A stretch of DNA of 64,000 nucleotides from Leucothrix mucor DSM 2157 (GTDB lineage: Bacteria; Pseudomonadota; Gammaproteobacteria; Thiotrichales; Thiotrichaceae), in assembly GCF_000419525.1 (NCBI RefSeq), contig NZ_ATTE01000002.1:25038-89037 (forward strand), given 5' to 3'. The position numbers were made by a program, and so were the translations under genes. Below, piece by piece: positions 54,327-63,149 of the stretch. Under the pieces are notes generated by a model. That model had not been told where the DNA came from, ran no database searches, and was given only the letters and a program-made list of their open reading frames with translations. Within the stretch, counting starts at the first letter, position 1. Each line of letters opens with the position of its first letter.

Positions 54327-54428
54327 AGATGCTAGAGTGCTCATAAACCAGCTGAAAAACTCTATGGTGATTTTGTTGGAGTGTTACAGAATTTGATATC
54401 AGCAGTCTGCTTCAGGCTCTATTATTCA

Positions 54429-55181
54429 CTACTTTAATTCGCATGATTCCAGGAGTGTCTTTGCATATCTGAACCCACGATCCCTGACAAAATTTTTATT
54501 CACTATGAATAAAAACGCAGCCATAAAAATTACTGAAGCAAATCCAGCACCAATACCAAAGAAGTTAGCGTTTAATTCTACGGTCCCTACATCAGCCTGA
54601 TAGTAATCGAATAACGCACAAAGAAAAGATAGATTCGCTATAACGCAAAAAAATGAGATAAAAACACCAAAACTGCGTATTGCCAATAAGTTACGTGAAA
54701 AACCGTAGTTCACATTATCACGATAAACAGCGGGATATTTTTCTTTGTTTCTGGTGAATTCACGAAGAAAATTAATAGCACTTTTATATCTAGAGTCAGC
54801 ATCTTCGGGGTCGTTTTTCTCTTCTTCCACGCTTGGCAATTTAAAATTACCAAGCTTCTCACTGAGCCATTGGTGATAACGTTGCTTCGTATATTTGTCT
54901 ATAGATTTATCCGAGTGCCGGAGAATAATTGTTGTTGGAGCCTCTCCCCAAAGTGAAAACAGCCTATCTTGGCATTTGTTTCCCAAATTAGAGATAAGTG
55001 TAGATATAAAGGTCATTACCCCAAAGCTAATCAAAACTGTTAGTGTGCCACCCAATAAGCTTTTGGAGATCGGGCACCAAGCCAACATTGTTAGTACAAA
55101 TGGGAGTGTCGAAAAGAATACTGGCTTAAATCTCGCGTTGATTGTGTAGTGATCAAAAAATGATCCAAGTTCTTTTAGCAT
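54429..55181 (-). CDS. Four-helix membrane protein of the E1/E2/JAB operon
   Basis: This protein of 250 residues has two adjacent helices near the N-terminus (about 18-38 and 44-66), a soluble central region (about 67-170, with APTTIILRHSDKSIDKYTKQ and a DPEDADSRYKSA stretch) and two more helices (about 173-196 and 208-232). Its start overlaps the stop of the E2-E1-JAB gene. In type II CBASS and related systems such a membrane protein is often the effector; here it could be the effector or the docking site of the module. No catalytic motif is seen. Role inferred from context. Confidence 0.75.
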   Translation of the reverse strand: MLKELGSFFDHYTINARFKPVFFSTLPFVLTMLAWCPISKSLLGGTLTVLISFGVMTFISTLISNLGNKCQDRLFSLWGEAPTTIILRHSDKSIDKYTKQRYHQWLSEKLGNFKLPSVEEEKNDPEDADSRYKSAINFLREFTRNKEKYPAVYRDNVNYGFSRNLLAIRSFGVFISFFCVIANLSFLCALFDYYQADVGTVELNANFFGIGAGFASVIFMAAFLFIVNKNFVRDRGFRYAKTLLESCELK

Positions 55182-57412
55182 TCCACTCGCACTATGTGCC
55201 CTCCGGTATAAGTCAGCATTACAATCGGTAAATCATAATTTACTTGCAGTCTTTTTAGCGAATCTCTGTCTACTGCTGATGGTGGTGTTGCATTGGTATG
55301 GCTGTGCCAAGTACCCAAAAATGTTATTTGACCGTTAGTGAGCCCATGAATACGCTCAAATTCTTCTGGGAGTCCATCTGTATTCAAAGCAAAGAAACTT
55401 TGACTATGTACGCTACCTTTGGGCGCATCTAACAAATAGTTGACGTATATGGTTTTTGAAAGATGACAGACTTGGCCTCCAATGACCCCTCCATTTTCTA
55501 TTGTAGGGTCTCGATTGCTAAGCTCTTCAATTCTCCTAACAATGGTACCAATAACTCTGACATCCCATTCATAGCGACTAGTCCTAGCTATGGTTAATGT
55601 TGGCGAAAATATATAAGTCATCCAGTTCATCTCCAAGGATGATGGATTTATTACGCCAACATGCAAAGCACCATCAGTTCTAGTCTTTCCTTGCTGTATT
55701 TCTGTATTAATTCGTGAGGCAGCAGCAGCTGACATCAATGAAATATCAGTGTCATTCATTATTGTTGTCACTGAACCGCAGCCCTCTCCAAAATGGTTAA
55801 GCTCTGGCCCATTCCCGCCATACATTGCCTGTTTAATTTGCGGATGGTCAATACATAAAGTATTCGTAAAGGCAGCAATATCATCACAGCGAACAGATCG
55901 ATTTTCTCCTTCTATAGCAACAATACCCACGGTGGATTTTCCATATAAAGTTGATTGAATCAGCCTTCCTGGGAGTGTATTGCAATGGTGTGACAAGCAG
56001 TATCGGACTGAAAGAGAAGCCGTAGTATCAAGAGTATATTCAGTCTTTTTATTGAGTGAGAATCCTTCCTTCTCATTCATAGCCCGAATGTCCTCATCAA
56101 TTGATTTGGAGAAAACATTAAGGTTCGTCATCTCTCGGGATAACAATTCAGCTTTACTGGTACACAAACTGCTGAAGTTGGGAACAATCAACCCATGTCT
56201 AGCATTGTTATGACTACTGAAATAATCATTATCAACAAGCTCAAACTGATACCCGCCAGTCTTAGCCAAATGAAGTCCAATCTTAGAACCTAGACTTCCG
56301 CAACCCAACAAGGCAAGCCTGACAGGTACTTCAACTTTCTTTCCAGATACAGCTTGCAGCAACCTAGGACTACACTGATCAGTCAATTGAGCTGGTCGTA
56401 CGACTGTATTGTTAGAAATCATTCCTTTATTTTTCTGGTCGAAAAATACCCGGTATGCCAGAAGCTCCCATGGACTCTCAATGCCTATTAAATGGAACGG
56501 CCTCCTAATTGCGAAAACCACTAAAAATTCTTCAATAGCTGCTTTATTTTGTTTACCCATAGCTTCAGGGCTTGCTAAAGATAGAATATGTTTTAAACGC
56601 GCATCAAAGGCTAGCTGCAGATCTATATCTTTTGCGAATGTTCTTAAACTCAAGAAGTCATGAACTGTTTCAGGGTGATATTCGTCAAAAACACTTTCAT
56701 CTGCCGTTTGGAATAAGACACTCGGCGCATTGCGAATTTTAGTGTTGGATAACACCCCTAAGTGCTTCTTTTTAATCGAACTATTCAACGACCCCAAGCT
56801 GGGGTTTAGTAATGTTCCCAGCAGCCAGTCATTTGAACTATTCACACGACAATAACGATAATTATAAAATTTAACACTACTTGGATTGTTATCTAACTCG
56901 TTACGAATCGAATGTGTATCAGTATAAATCAAACCGTTAATATCATCTCTACGCATGTGCTCCCAGCCTTGCACTGGGCAATGCAATTCGTCTGCCGCTG
57001 CGTTGTTTAACCATTGGGTTGTAGCATCCAGCAAAGCTGTTAATCCAATGCTATGTAACAAATCTTCCAGAGAAGCTTCATATACACAGGGGAAAACTAG
57101 TTCCCCCTGTGTATGTGGGTTGATATGAGGCAGATTTATCGGGAAGTCAGCTCTTAATCGAGGTGATGGTGCTCTTAATGGGTAATCAAGGGGGATTTTC
57201 CAGTAAACATTCTCTATTTCTCTTACGCCAGTATTTGAAACTTTCTGTTTAAGAAACGCATTGGGCAGTTTAACTGCCCAATCTGTTTTTATTAAAATGA
57301 CGTTCATTTCTATAGACACTTCTTTCACACAATTGACCGCAGGATAGTGGCGTATCTGCTCTATGGCCTCTTGAATAGAAGTAGTTAATGTATCCAGTTG
57401 TTCTTTAGCCAT
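55175..57412 (-). CDS. E2-E1-JAB fusion protein, ubiquitin-like conjugation enzyme
   Basis: I choose the ATG at 57412 (745 residues): it overlaps the upstream stop by 8 bases, and the longer frame runs far into that gene. Domains in order are an E2-like fold (about 1-145) with candidate Cys109 in ELVFPCVYE; a linker; an E1/ThiF adenylation domain with GCGSLG (370-375), VDNDYFSSHNNAR (394-405, the D-x-D...N..R pattern) and candidate catalytic Cys545 in GEGCGSVTT; and a JAB/JAMM protease (about 635-745) with His703, His705, Ser712 and Asp715 in WHSHTNATPPSAVDRDS. All active sites look intact. The layout matches Cap2 plus Cap3 of type II CBASS joined in one chain, so it could attach and remove a modifier. 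Confidence 0.9.
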   Translation of the reverse strand: MAKEQLDTLTTSIQEAIEQIRHYPAVNCVKEVSIEMNVILIKTDWAVKLPNAFLKQKVSNTGVREIENVYWKIPLDYPLRAPSPRLRADFPINLPHINPHTQGELVFPCVYEASLEDLLHSIGLTALLDATTQWLNNAAADELHCPVQGWEHMRRDDINGLIYTDTHSIRNELDNNPSSVKFYNYRYCRVNSSNDWLLGTLLNPSLGSLNSSIKKKHLGVLSNTKIRNAPSVLFQTADESVFDEYHPETVHDFLSLRTFAKDIDLQLAFDARLKHILSLASPEAMGKQNKAAIEEFLVVFAIRRPFHLIGIESPWELLAYRVFFDQKNKGMISNNTVVRPAQLTDQCSPRLLQAVSGKKVEVPVRLALLGCGSLGSKIGLHLAKTGGYQFELVDNDYFSSHNNARHGLIVPNFSSLCTSKAELLSREMTNLNVFSKSIDEDIRAMNEKEGFSLNKKTEYTLDTTASLSVRYCLSHHCNTLPGRLIQSTLYGKSTVGIVAIEGENRSVRCDDIAAFTNTLCIDHPQIKQAMYGGNGPELNHFGEGCGSVTTIMNDTDISLMSAAAASRINTEIQQGKTRTDGALHVGVINPSSLEMNWMTYIFSPTLTIARTSRYEWDVRVIGTIVRRIEELSNRDPTIENGGVIGGQVCHLSKTIYVNYLLDAPKGSVHSQSFFALNTDGLPEEFERIHGLTNGQITFLGTWHSHTNATPPSAVDRDSLKRLQVNYDLPIVMLTYTGGHIVRVEC

Positions 57413-58628
57413 GACCAATTGCGTTTCCTGCGCCCGTAAACAATGTTCCCGTTGCAGCAGTTCGAGCTGCCTCTTTACCAACAGATGATGATGCTGAAGA
57501 AGCTTTGGTTTCTTCTTGAGGTCCATTCTTTGTTAGTTTATAAGTTAGTACCTCAGGAGTCTTTCCACCAGACGGTTTATAGTCAGCTAGACACTGAAAC
57601 TTACCATCAACCTCATTGACAATACTTTCGTATTCTTTCATAGCTTTGTAGTTGGGTGGATCATTTTTGTTATTTTTAATTTCGTCGCTACTTGAGGCAA
57701 TGATTGCGCCTGGACGTGCCTCACTCAATGCGGATTTTGCACTTTTAGACACTTGCGGACTATCAGAATCTTTAATGCTATCATGCGATAAGGTATGCCA
57801 TGAACAATGATGCGGAGCTAATAAAATGTCATATTTTAGCTTGCTGGTGTCATTTTTATATTTCCCCCACATTAAATCCCACACCTCAACCCCAGCATCT
57901 CCCGCCAGTAAAATATAGTTAGAAGGTTCTGTGTAGCCGTGACTTGCAAGCCCCCATTGCATGATAATACTAGAGCGGTTTTTATCAGGACTGGTACCAT
58001 CCTCAAATTCATCATCAGTAAGTGGCCCAAGAACCAGAGCGCTTAACTCTTTGATGAAGGCTTCATTTATTTTATCGATTACGTCTTCATTCTGATAGAC
58101 AATATCCATTATGTCATCGGTCTTGCCGCCTTCGTCTTTTCCAATTAAACGTACGCGATCACCTTGCTGGCCAATCGTCTTATTAGCTCTGAATAATTCG
58201 ACTCGGCGTTTTGCCTCAGTTTTGAAAGCAGCAGCATCTGTACAGAGGCTCTCGTTCTTCTTTTTTCGTCTCATGATCATTGGTGAAGACCAAATTTCAC
58301 GGACAAATATCTTACCTCTTTCACCTTTTTTAGGTGCTACATAAGCGCCTGGAACACCTCGATGAAAGTGATCCTCAAACCCTCTAATATGATCTTCATC
58401 AGGGTGTGTGAGAACTAGTGCATCTAAATATGGACGTCCCTCAACATCCTTTTCCAGCATCTCATGAAGCGCCATGAGCGCATCACATTTATCATCATCG
58501 GGTTCACTATTCTTACGGATATGCATATCTATAAGAACATAATGATATCTATCATTTGATGCTATTTTTATCAGCGTCATGTCGCCATTACCAACTGGAA
58601 TATGGTTGATTGTCGATTTTTTTGTCAT
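57405..58628 (-). CDS. Metallo-beta-lactamase-fold protein with a glycine-ended tail
   Basis: The ATG at 58628 gives 407 residues. Metal-ligand motifs are LTHPDEDHIRG (75-80), AGDAGVE (Asp244) and APHHCSW (His273), typical of ComEC/Rec2-like metallo-beta-lactamase-fold hydrolases, with a large insertion between. Such proteins are hydrolases or nucleases; the substrate is unknown. From about residue 370 the sequence turns into a low-complexity tail (KASSASSSVGKEAARTAATG) ending AIGHG. A flexible tail with terminal Gly is what E1 enzymes adenylate, and CD-NTases of type II CBASS are conjugated through such a terminus. It is the first gene of the operon and overlaps the E2-E1-JAB gene by 8 bases. 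Confidence 0.85.
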   Translation of the reverse strand: MTKKSTINHIPVGNGDMTLIKIASNDRYHYVLIDMHIRKNSEPDDDKCDALMALHEMLEKDVEGRPYLDALVLTHPDEDHIRGFEDHFHRGVPGAYVAPKKGERGKIFVREIWSSPMIMRRKKKNESLCTDAAAFKTEAKRRVELFRANKTIGQQGDRVRLIGKDEGGKTDDIMDIVYQNEDVIDKINEAFIKELSALVLGPLTDDEFEDGTSPDKNRSSIIMQWGLASHGYTEPSNYILLAGDAGVEVWDLMWGKYKNDTSKLKYDILLAPHHCSWHTLSHDSIKDSDSPQVSKSAKSALSEARPGAIIASSSDEIKNNKNDPPNYKAMKEYESIVNEVDGKFQCLADYKPSGGKTPEVLTYKLTKNGPQEETKASSASSSVGKEAARTAATGTLFTGAGNAIGHG

Positions 58629-58792
58629 ACTGTTACCCAATTACGCATATGCTGCGTATAATTTTTAAAAATATATGCTCAGGGTGCTAAATTGCCCTAT
58701 GCCTACACATACTGCTGACTTATAAAAAGTGGCGATTTTTATTGCCACTTTTTATAAGTCATCAGTAATTAGTAGATAGGAGTCTACGAATA

Positions 58793-59419
58793 GTGAACTC
58801 AATGGAAGCAAGTAATATCCACTACTCGGGTATTGAGATACAAGATTTGCTAGAGAAATTATCAGAGGCAGATACAGTGCGAATACTTCAGGTTTATCGT
58901 ACCTTGGGCTGCAATGCTCGAACTGGCTTGTCTGCAAATGAACTTTTAAATCAGGTAGTTGATAAATCTTTGTCTCTCGAACGGCAATGGCCGAGGAATC
59001 TAATAGCTATCAGTTTTTTTATAGAAACTGGGAAAAGCATCATCAGCAATGAAGAGCAAAAACGCTCGAAATTGATTGTTACACCTACAATTGATGAAGT
59101 GTTGATCGCAGATGATAGTTCACTGAAACAAACAAGTGCTACTAGCAGTTTGTCTCATCCATCTGCGGAAATAGATACTGTAAGTGATCAATCTGATAAG
59201 CTAATTTCAACTTGGATGATGAGTATTCGAAAATTGTTTACAGATGACCCTGAGGCTGACTGCTTCATTAGTCAAAAGTTAGATGAACAGAAGAAGTCCA
59301 AAATATTAGACATTTGTAAGTTTACAGATCAGGTATATCGAAATGTTGAAAAGAGAATCAAAGACAAGGTGAGGAAACGTTATCCAAACGGATTGCCATG
59401 GTGGGAGTTAGATTCATGA
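58793..59419 (+). CDS. Sigma-70-like regulatory protein
   Basis: GTG at 58793 follows AGGAG with ten bases between; the ATG at 58802 is an alternative. The 208 residues have an N-terminal part resembling sigma region 2 (ARTGLSANELLNQVVDKSLS then RQWPRNLIAISFFIE) and a C-terminal part like a degenerate region 4 (DQVYRNVEKRIKDKVRKRYP). The middle is a disordered linker. It may be a sigma-like activator or regulator of the adjacent divergent operon. It overlaps the next gene by 4 bases. Family match is from memory. Confidence 0.55.
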   Translation: MNSMEASNIHYSGIEIQDLLEKLSEADTVRILQVYRTLGCNARTGLSANELLNQVVDKSLSLERQWPRNLIAISFFIETGKSIISNEEQKRSKLIVTPTIDEVLIADDSSLKQTSATSSLSHPSAEIDTVSDQSDKLISTWMMSIRKLFTDDPEADCFISQKLDEQKKSKILDICKFTDQVYRNVEKRIKDKVRKRYPNGLPWWELDS

Positions 59420-59847
59420 CAATAGCATTTATTAAGCAGATTAATGAATACGTTATCAATGCAACTTTAGAAGCTAGTGATGAAGCAATTCTTGCTTCTG
59501 TTGGCAGCGACGGATACCCCTCACCACAAGAAGTTCAGCAAGCTTGTGCTGCGATAACACAAACCATTAGTCAACAACGAGCAAATCGCTTATCTCAGGA
59601 GCAATCCGCATTTGCAGAATATAAGAAAAATCAAAAAAATATCCAAAACGCCCAGCAAAGGCGATCTATTCCTGAAATGTTATCGGATATTGTTTCTACC
59701 ATGCAAAAACAGAATAAAGCAGTACCTGACGGCATCATTCTTGCCTTTAGAGAACAAGGTAAAGGCGACAGTGAAGAAGATATAATAGAAATCTGGCAGA
59801 ACTTGGTAGAGTTAGGTCTTATCGATCCAAACGGCATCGAAAAATAA
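59416..59847 (+). CDS. Small helical protein between sigma-like and ImmA genes
   Basis: The ATG at 59416 overlaps the upstream TGA (ATGA), giving 143 residues. It is predicted helical and rich in Gln (AAITQTISQQRANRLSQEQS, then QKNIQNAQQRRSIPEMLSDI). It has no domain I recognise. Placed between a sigma-like regulator and an ImmA/IrrE peptidase, it could be the substrate or an adaptor. Its end is 2 bases from the peptidase gene start. Confidence 0.6.
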   Translation: MTIAFIKQINEYVINATLEASDEAILASVGSDGYPSPQEVQQACAAITQTISQQRANRLSQEQSAFAEYKKNQKNIQNAQQRRSIPEMLSDIVSTMQKQNKAVPDGIILAFREQGKGDSEEDIIEIWQNLVELGLIDPNGIEK

Positions 59848-59849
59848 AT

Positions 59850-60611
59850 ATGATATTTAAACAACAGCCCGATGAGATTTTAAAACGCTTAGGTATCTAT
59901 GAGCCGGATGATATCGACCTAGATTTAGTTGCCTTTTCGTTGAATGCTGATGTAAAGCGAACACACCTGTCAGATTGTGAAGGCAACATTATTGGCACGG
60001 ATAAAAAAGCTATTATAACTGTTAGCATTAATGCGGGGTTACCGAGACAGCGTTTTTCACTTGGCCATGAATTGGGTCACTGGGTAAATGATCGTGGAAA
60101 AAATCTGACATACAGGTGTGATACCAATGACATGAGACAGCGTACGGCTTCTAAGGAGAATTTTAGACAGCAAAAAGAAGTACGTGCTAATAAATTTTCT
60201 GCTGAATTACTGATGCCTCAACATATCTTTAACACCCACCAAAATGGTTTGGGTATTACAGTTGAGTCCGTCAATTATTTGGCTGAAAAATTTAACACTT
60301 CCCGAACCAGCACCGCCATTCGCCTAGTTGAGTTAAGCAGCCTTCCGTGTATGATAATTGGTTGGAGTAAAGATGGTACTAGGCGGTGGTTTTCTAGAAA
60401 CTCAATTGTTCCAGATTCAATATGGCCTCATAAAAAAATCATACATCCACGTGAAGTATTTGTTCTTTCTAACTGCCTTGAGGTAGATGCTGATAAATGG
60501 ATAGATGGCTCTTATTCCGAAGATTTCAGTGTTGTTGAGAGTGTCTTCACAAATGGCTATGACTTCCTCTCCTTAATTTGGTGGAAAAATGAAGAACAAC
60601 TCATGACCTAA
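59850..60611 (+). CDS. ImmA/IrrE-family metallopeptidase
   Basis: The 253 residues contain the zincin motif FSLGHELGHW (His73, Glu74, His77) and a downstream EVRANKFSAELLMP that supplies the third ligand, as in COG2856/ImmA proteins. These peptidases cleave repressors or anti-sigma-like partners in mobile elements. Here it is the last gene of a divergent trio next to the E1/E2/JAB operon, so it may cleave one of the trio's own products to switch the system. The C-terminal 100 residues have an extra beta-rich domain (SSLPCMIIGWSKDGTRRWFS). Confidence 0.85.
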   Translation: MIFKQQPDEILKRLGIYEPDDIDLDLVAFSLNADVKRTHLSDCEGNIIGTDKKAIITVSINAGLPRQRFSLGHELGHWVNDRGKNLTYRCDTNDMRQRTASKENFRQQKEVRANKFSAELLMPQHIFNTHQNGLGITVESVNYLAEKFNTSRTSTAIRLVELSSLPCMIIGWSKDGTRRWFSRNSIVPDSIWPHKKIIHPREVFVLSNCLEVDADKWIDGSYSEDFSVVESVFTNGYDFLSLIWWKNEEQLMT

Positions 60612-60796
60612 CCTAATTGCTACCTATACCCTGCCACTAGACTAATTTCCGTCCAGCTGATCCGCGCATCTCTATCTGACTTCCTGACACAGCTGTCCTT
60701 TACATCATTAATATGCTGAGAACCTGATGAAGCCAACAAACCAGTTCTCAAGAGCCTCCCCAAACGGACTTTGTTTATGTCACCCTCCTCTTTACT

Positions 60797-60834
60797 CTAT
60801 AGCATATGATAACGTCCTTTATCATATGCTATAG
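60797..60834. other. Perfect 16-6-16 inverted repeat upstream of a recombinase gene
   Basis: CTATAGCATATGATAA and TTATCATATGCTATAG flank CGTCCT. The layout of arms ending in TAA and beginning in TTA around six bases is that of XerC/XerD (dif-like) core sites, though the arms are more symmetric. It lies 47 bases before the recombinase gene and could also be its operator. Confidence 0.6.
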
Positions 60835-60880
60835 TACAAAGCAGGGCGGTTCTCCAGAAAATTCAGATTAGGCATAAAAA

Positions 60881-61867
60881 ATGACCAACTTAATTCAAAC
60901 ACCGAAAAAAGCACTCCCAAGTATGATCAGCTCAAACGCTGAGATCCCCGTGATCGTTTCAAACGCCGGAGAACATGCTACGTATCGTTATGTTGAATTT
61001 TTTACAGCCCAGATCAGAAACCCAAATACGCGGCGGGCCTACTTAGTATCAACAACACAATTCTTTACCTGGTGCCAAGACCATGGTCTTGAACTCGGCA
61101 GTATCCATTCCATCCATGTCGCAACCTATATCGAGGTGCTTCAGCAGTCACTTAGCCCCCCGACTGTAAAACAGCATTTGGCTGGAATTCGGATGCTATT
61201 CGATTGGTTGGTAACCGGTCATATCGTACAGACCAATCCGGCGACCTCTGTACGCGGGCCAAAGTATGTGGCAAATAGAGGGAAAACACCGATACTGACG
61301 CCGGAGGAAACCAGACAGTTATTTGATAGCATCCCAACAGATACATTGATTGGTTTAAGAGACCGGGCTCTAATTGCAGTGATGGTTTACACTTTTGCCA
61401 GAATCACCGCAGCAACCTCTATGAAGGTTGATGATTACTACCCGACAGGTAAGCGTTGGTGGATCCGGCTTCATGAAAAAGGTGGAAAGCGTCATGAGAT
61501 GCCAGCACACCATACCTTAGAACAATACTTAGACGAGTACCTTGATGCTGCCGGTATTCGAGATCAACCAAAGTCTCCATTGTTCCGCACTTTCCAAGGT
61601 GGGCGCAAAAGGGTCATGACAGAAAACTCAATGCTGCAAACTTATGGCTGGCAGATGGTTCAGCGTAGAGCCACCACAGCAGGTATCGCTACTAAAATCG
61701 GCAACCATACATTCCGTGGTACAGGGATCACTACTTACCTAAGCAATAACGGAACCCTCGAAAAAGCTCAACAAATGGCTGCACACGAATCACCTCGCAC
61801 GACCAAGCTTTATGACAGAACCAATGATGCCATGTCTTTAGACGAGATTGAGAAAATTATCATTTAG
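60881..61867 (+). CDS. XerC/D-like tyrosine recombinase
   Basis: The 328 residues have an N-terminal SAM-like core-binding domain (NPNTRRAYLVSTTQFFTWCQ) and a catalytic domain with Arg in YTFARITAATSM, Lys in EKGGKRHEMP, His-x-x-Arg in NHTFRGTGITTYL, His in AAHESPRTT and Tyr in KLYDRTND. It belongs to the XerC/D-like group frequent on plasmids and integrons' relatives. It sits at the right end of the defence island, with a dif-like palindrome upstream, and may have brought in or resolved the island. Confidence 0.88.
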   Translation: MTNLIQTPKKALPSMISSNAEIPVIVSNAGEHATYRYVEFFTAQIRNPNTRRAYLVSTTQFFTWCQDHGLELGSIHSIHVATYIEVLQQSLSPPTVKQHLAGIRMLFDWLVTGHIVQTNPATSVRGPKYVANRGKTPILTPEETRQLFDSIPTDTLIGLRDRALIAVMVYTFARITAATSMKVDDYYPTGKRWWIRLHEKGGKRHEMPAHHTLEQYLDEYLDAAGIRDQPKSPLFRTFQGGRKRVMTENSMLQTYGWQMVQRRATTAGIATKIGNHTFRGTGITTYLSNNGTLEKAQQMAAHESPRTTKLYDRTNDAMSLDEIEKIII

Positions 61868-61976
61868 CGATATTCCAGACCTACTCAATATAAAGGACTG
61901 ACAATGAATCATCATCCCCGGCACATAAGCGAAAGCCGGAACAAGTCCGGCAGTAAGCTACTAGTAAACAACACCC

Positions 61977-62306
61977 TTATTTGGTAAAAACGATTATTCC
62001 CAGGTTAGCTAAATTCTTCGCTATTAATTCTGCTTCTTTAGATTTAGCTCTTTTTTTAGCGCCGCTTGAAACAGTATTTGCTGTACTTACAATACCGCCG
62101 CCAAGTGTAGTGACTGCTTTCCTAGTTTCGCCACCGAGAGTGGTGAGTGCTTTCTTAGTTTCGCCGCCAACTGTGTTTGCTGCTTTGTCTAATGCATTTC
62201 CTATGTCACCAAAAAGCCCTGCTTGTGCTTGACTAACTGGTGTCATTACTGCGATTGCCAAAACTGTATTGATCATCACTTTTTGTGTTTTAGTAAGAGT
62301 TTTCAT
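61977..62306 (-). CDS. Small secreted protein with short internal repeats
   Basis: The ATG at 62306 follows AAGGTGA; the GTG at 62315 lies in that site. It encodes 109 residues with a signal peptide (VMINTVLAIAVMTPVSQAQA) and two near-identical units, TVGGETKKALT and TLGGETRKAVT, then a basic segment (GAKKRAKSKEAE). It may be periplasmic. The function is unknown. Confidence 0.6.
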   Translation of the reverse strand: MKTLTKTQKVMINTVLAIAVMTPVSQAQAGLFGDIGNALDKAANTVGGETKKALTTLGGETRKAVTTLGGGIVSTANTVSSGAKKRAKSKEAELIAKNLANLGIIVFTK

Positions 62307-62645
62307 GTTATTCACCTTGTGAAATTTGGTTTAAGTGGTCAGCGTTGTGTGCCGATGAGTCCATATTAGGGATATGGCGAAAACCAGTCATAAGGAAGCA
62401 GTAAAGGTTTGGTAAGGATCGTTTTTCGTCGTTGGGCTTGAATACTAGACTGCCGCTGCTGCATAGTCAGGGGTGGATAAAACGCTTGGAACTCAGGGCA
62501 GTAAAGACCCCCATCCGTAATGAAGGTGTGTGTGCCCCTGGCTATCCAGACCAGATTGAGAAGATTGCTCTCTAGTAGGAATACCGCAATTCAACAGTAC
62601 TTTATGCCCCATAAGGCATGATTTGCAACAAGACTAAGCATCAGT
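62307..62645. other. Gene-free gap
   Basis: No supported gene or clear structure was found in these 340 bases. Confidence 0.4.
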
Positions 62646-62852
62646 CTAAATCGTCGCAAGTGTAATGCCGGTGGAAGCATCTCTAACCAAAATATGAATG
62701 CTCGATAAGCCATCTTTCTGATCAGCTTCTGCGAGTTTCATTTCAATAGAAATGCTCTCAGGTGCTTCATCATTTTTCTCAAAAAAAGCCTGAACACGCT
62801 CTCGCAATTCTTTCTCTAGTTCTTGTCTATGGGCTGCCAATACTTCAATCAT
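62646..62852 (-). CDS. 68-residue protein, member of the three-copy family
   Basis: It starts MIEVLAAHRQELEKELRERV and contains APESISIEMKLAEADQKDGL and SSIHILVRDASTG. It is the closest relative of the gene at 20968-21174. GAGGTAAT precedes the ATG. Its position beside umuDC differs from the other two, so the copies are not part of one conserved operon. The function is unknown. Confidence 0.75.
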   Translation of the reverse strand: MIEVLAAHRQELEKELRERVQAFFEKNDEAPESISIEMKLAEADQKDGLSSIHILVRDASTGITLATI

Positions 62853-63103
62853 GGGATTACCTCAGTTATATCGTTCCTTGTTCATACACACTGATAAATC
62901 AAACAAAACATGAGCTGTCTGCTGCTGGTTACTGAGCTGAGTCTACTTAAAAAACCTTCTCTTAAGGCCTACTATGAAGCTCTCAACAATAAGCTAGAAG
63001 TTGATCCAGGGCAGCATTTCCTAGGTCGCGTTGATAACTATAAAATAGAAACATAGCGCTATCAGTAAGGTATATATAAATCTTTCGTTCTCCTTTTGTT
63101 CCA

Positions 63104-63123
63104 TTTTAGGCTATATTAAATCA
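63104..63123. promoter_or_regulatory. Weak LexA-box-like sequence before umuD
   Basis: A 20-base window ending in ATACAGTA shows one good LexA half-site and a poor other half, about 30 bases before umuD. LexA control is expected for umuDC but the sequence support is weak. The exact start of the window is uncertain by several bases. Confidence 0.3.
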
Positions 63124-63149
63124 TATTGATACAGTACAAAAGGCGAATA

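Noticed and set aside
54429..58628. Type II CBASS
   Set aside because: E2, E1 and JAB parts resemble Cap2 and Cap3, but there is no CD-NTase gene and a metallo-beta-lactamase-fold protein stands in its place.
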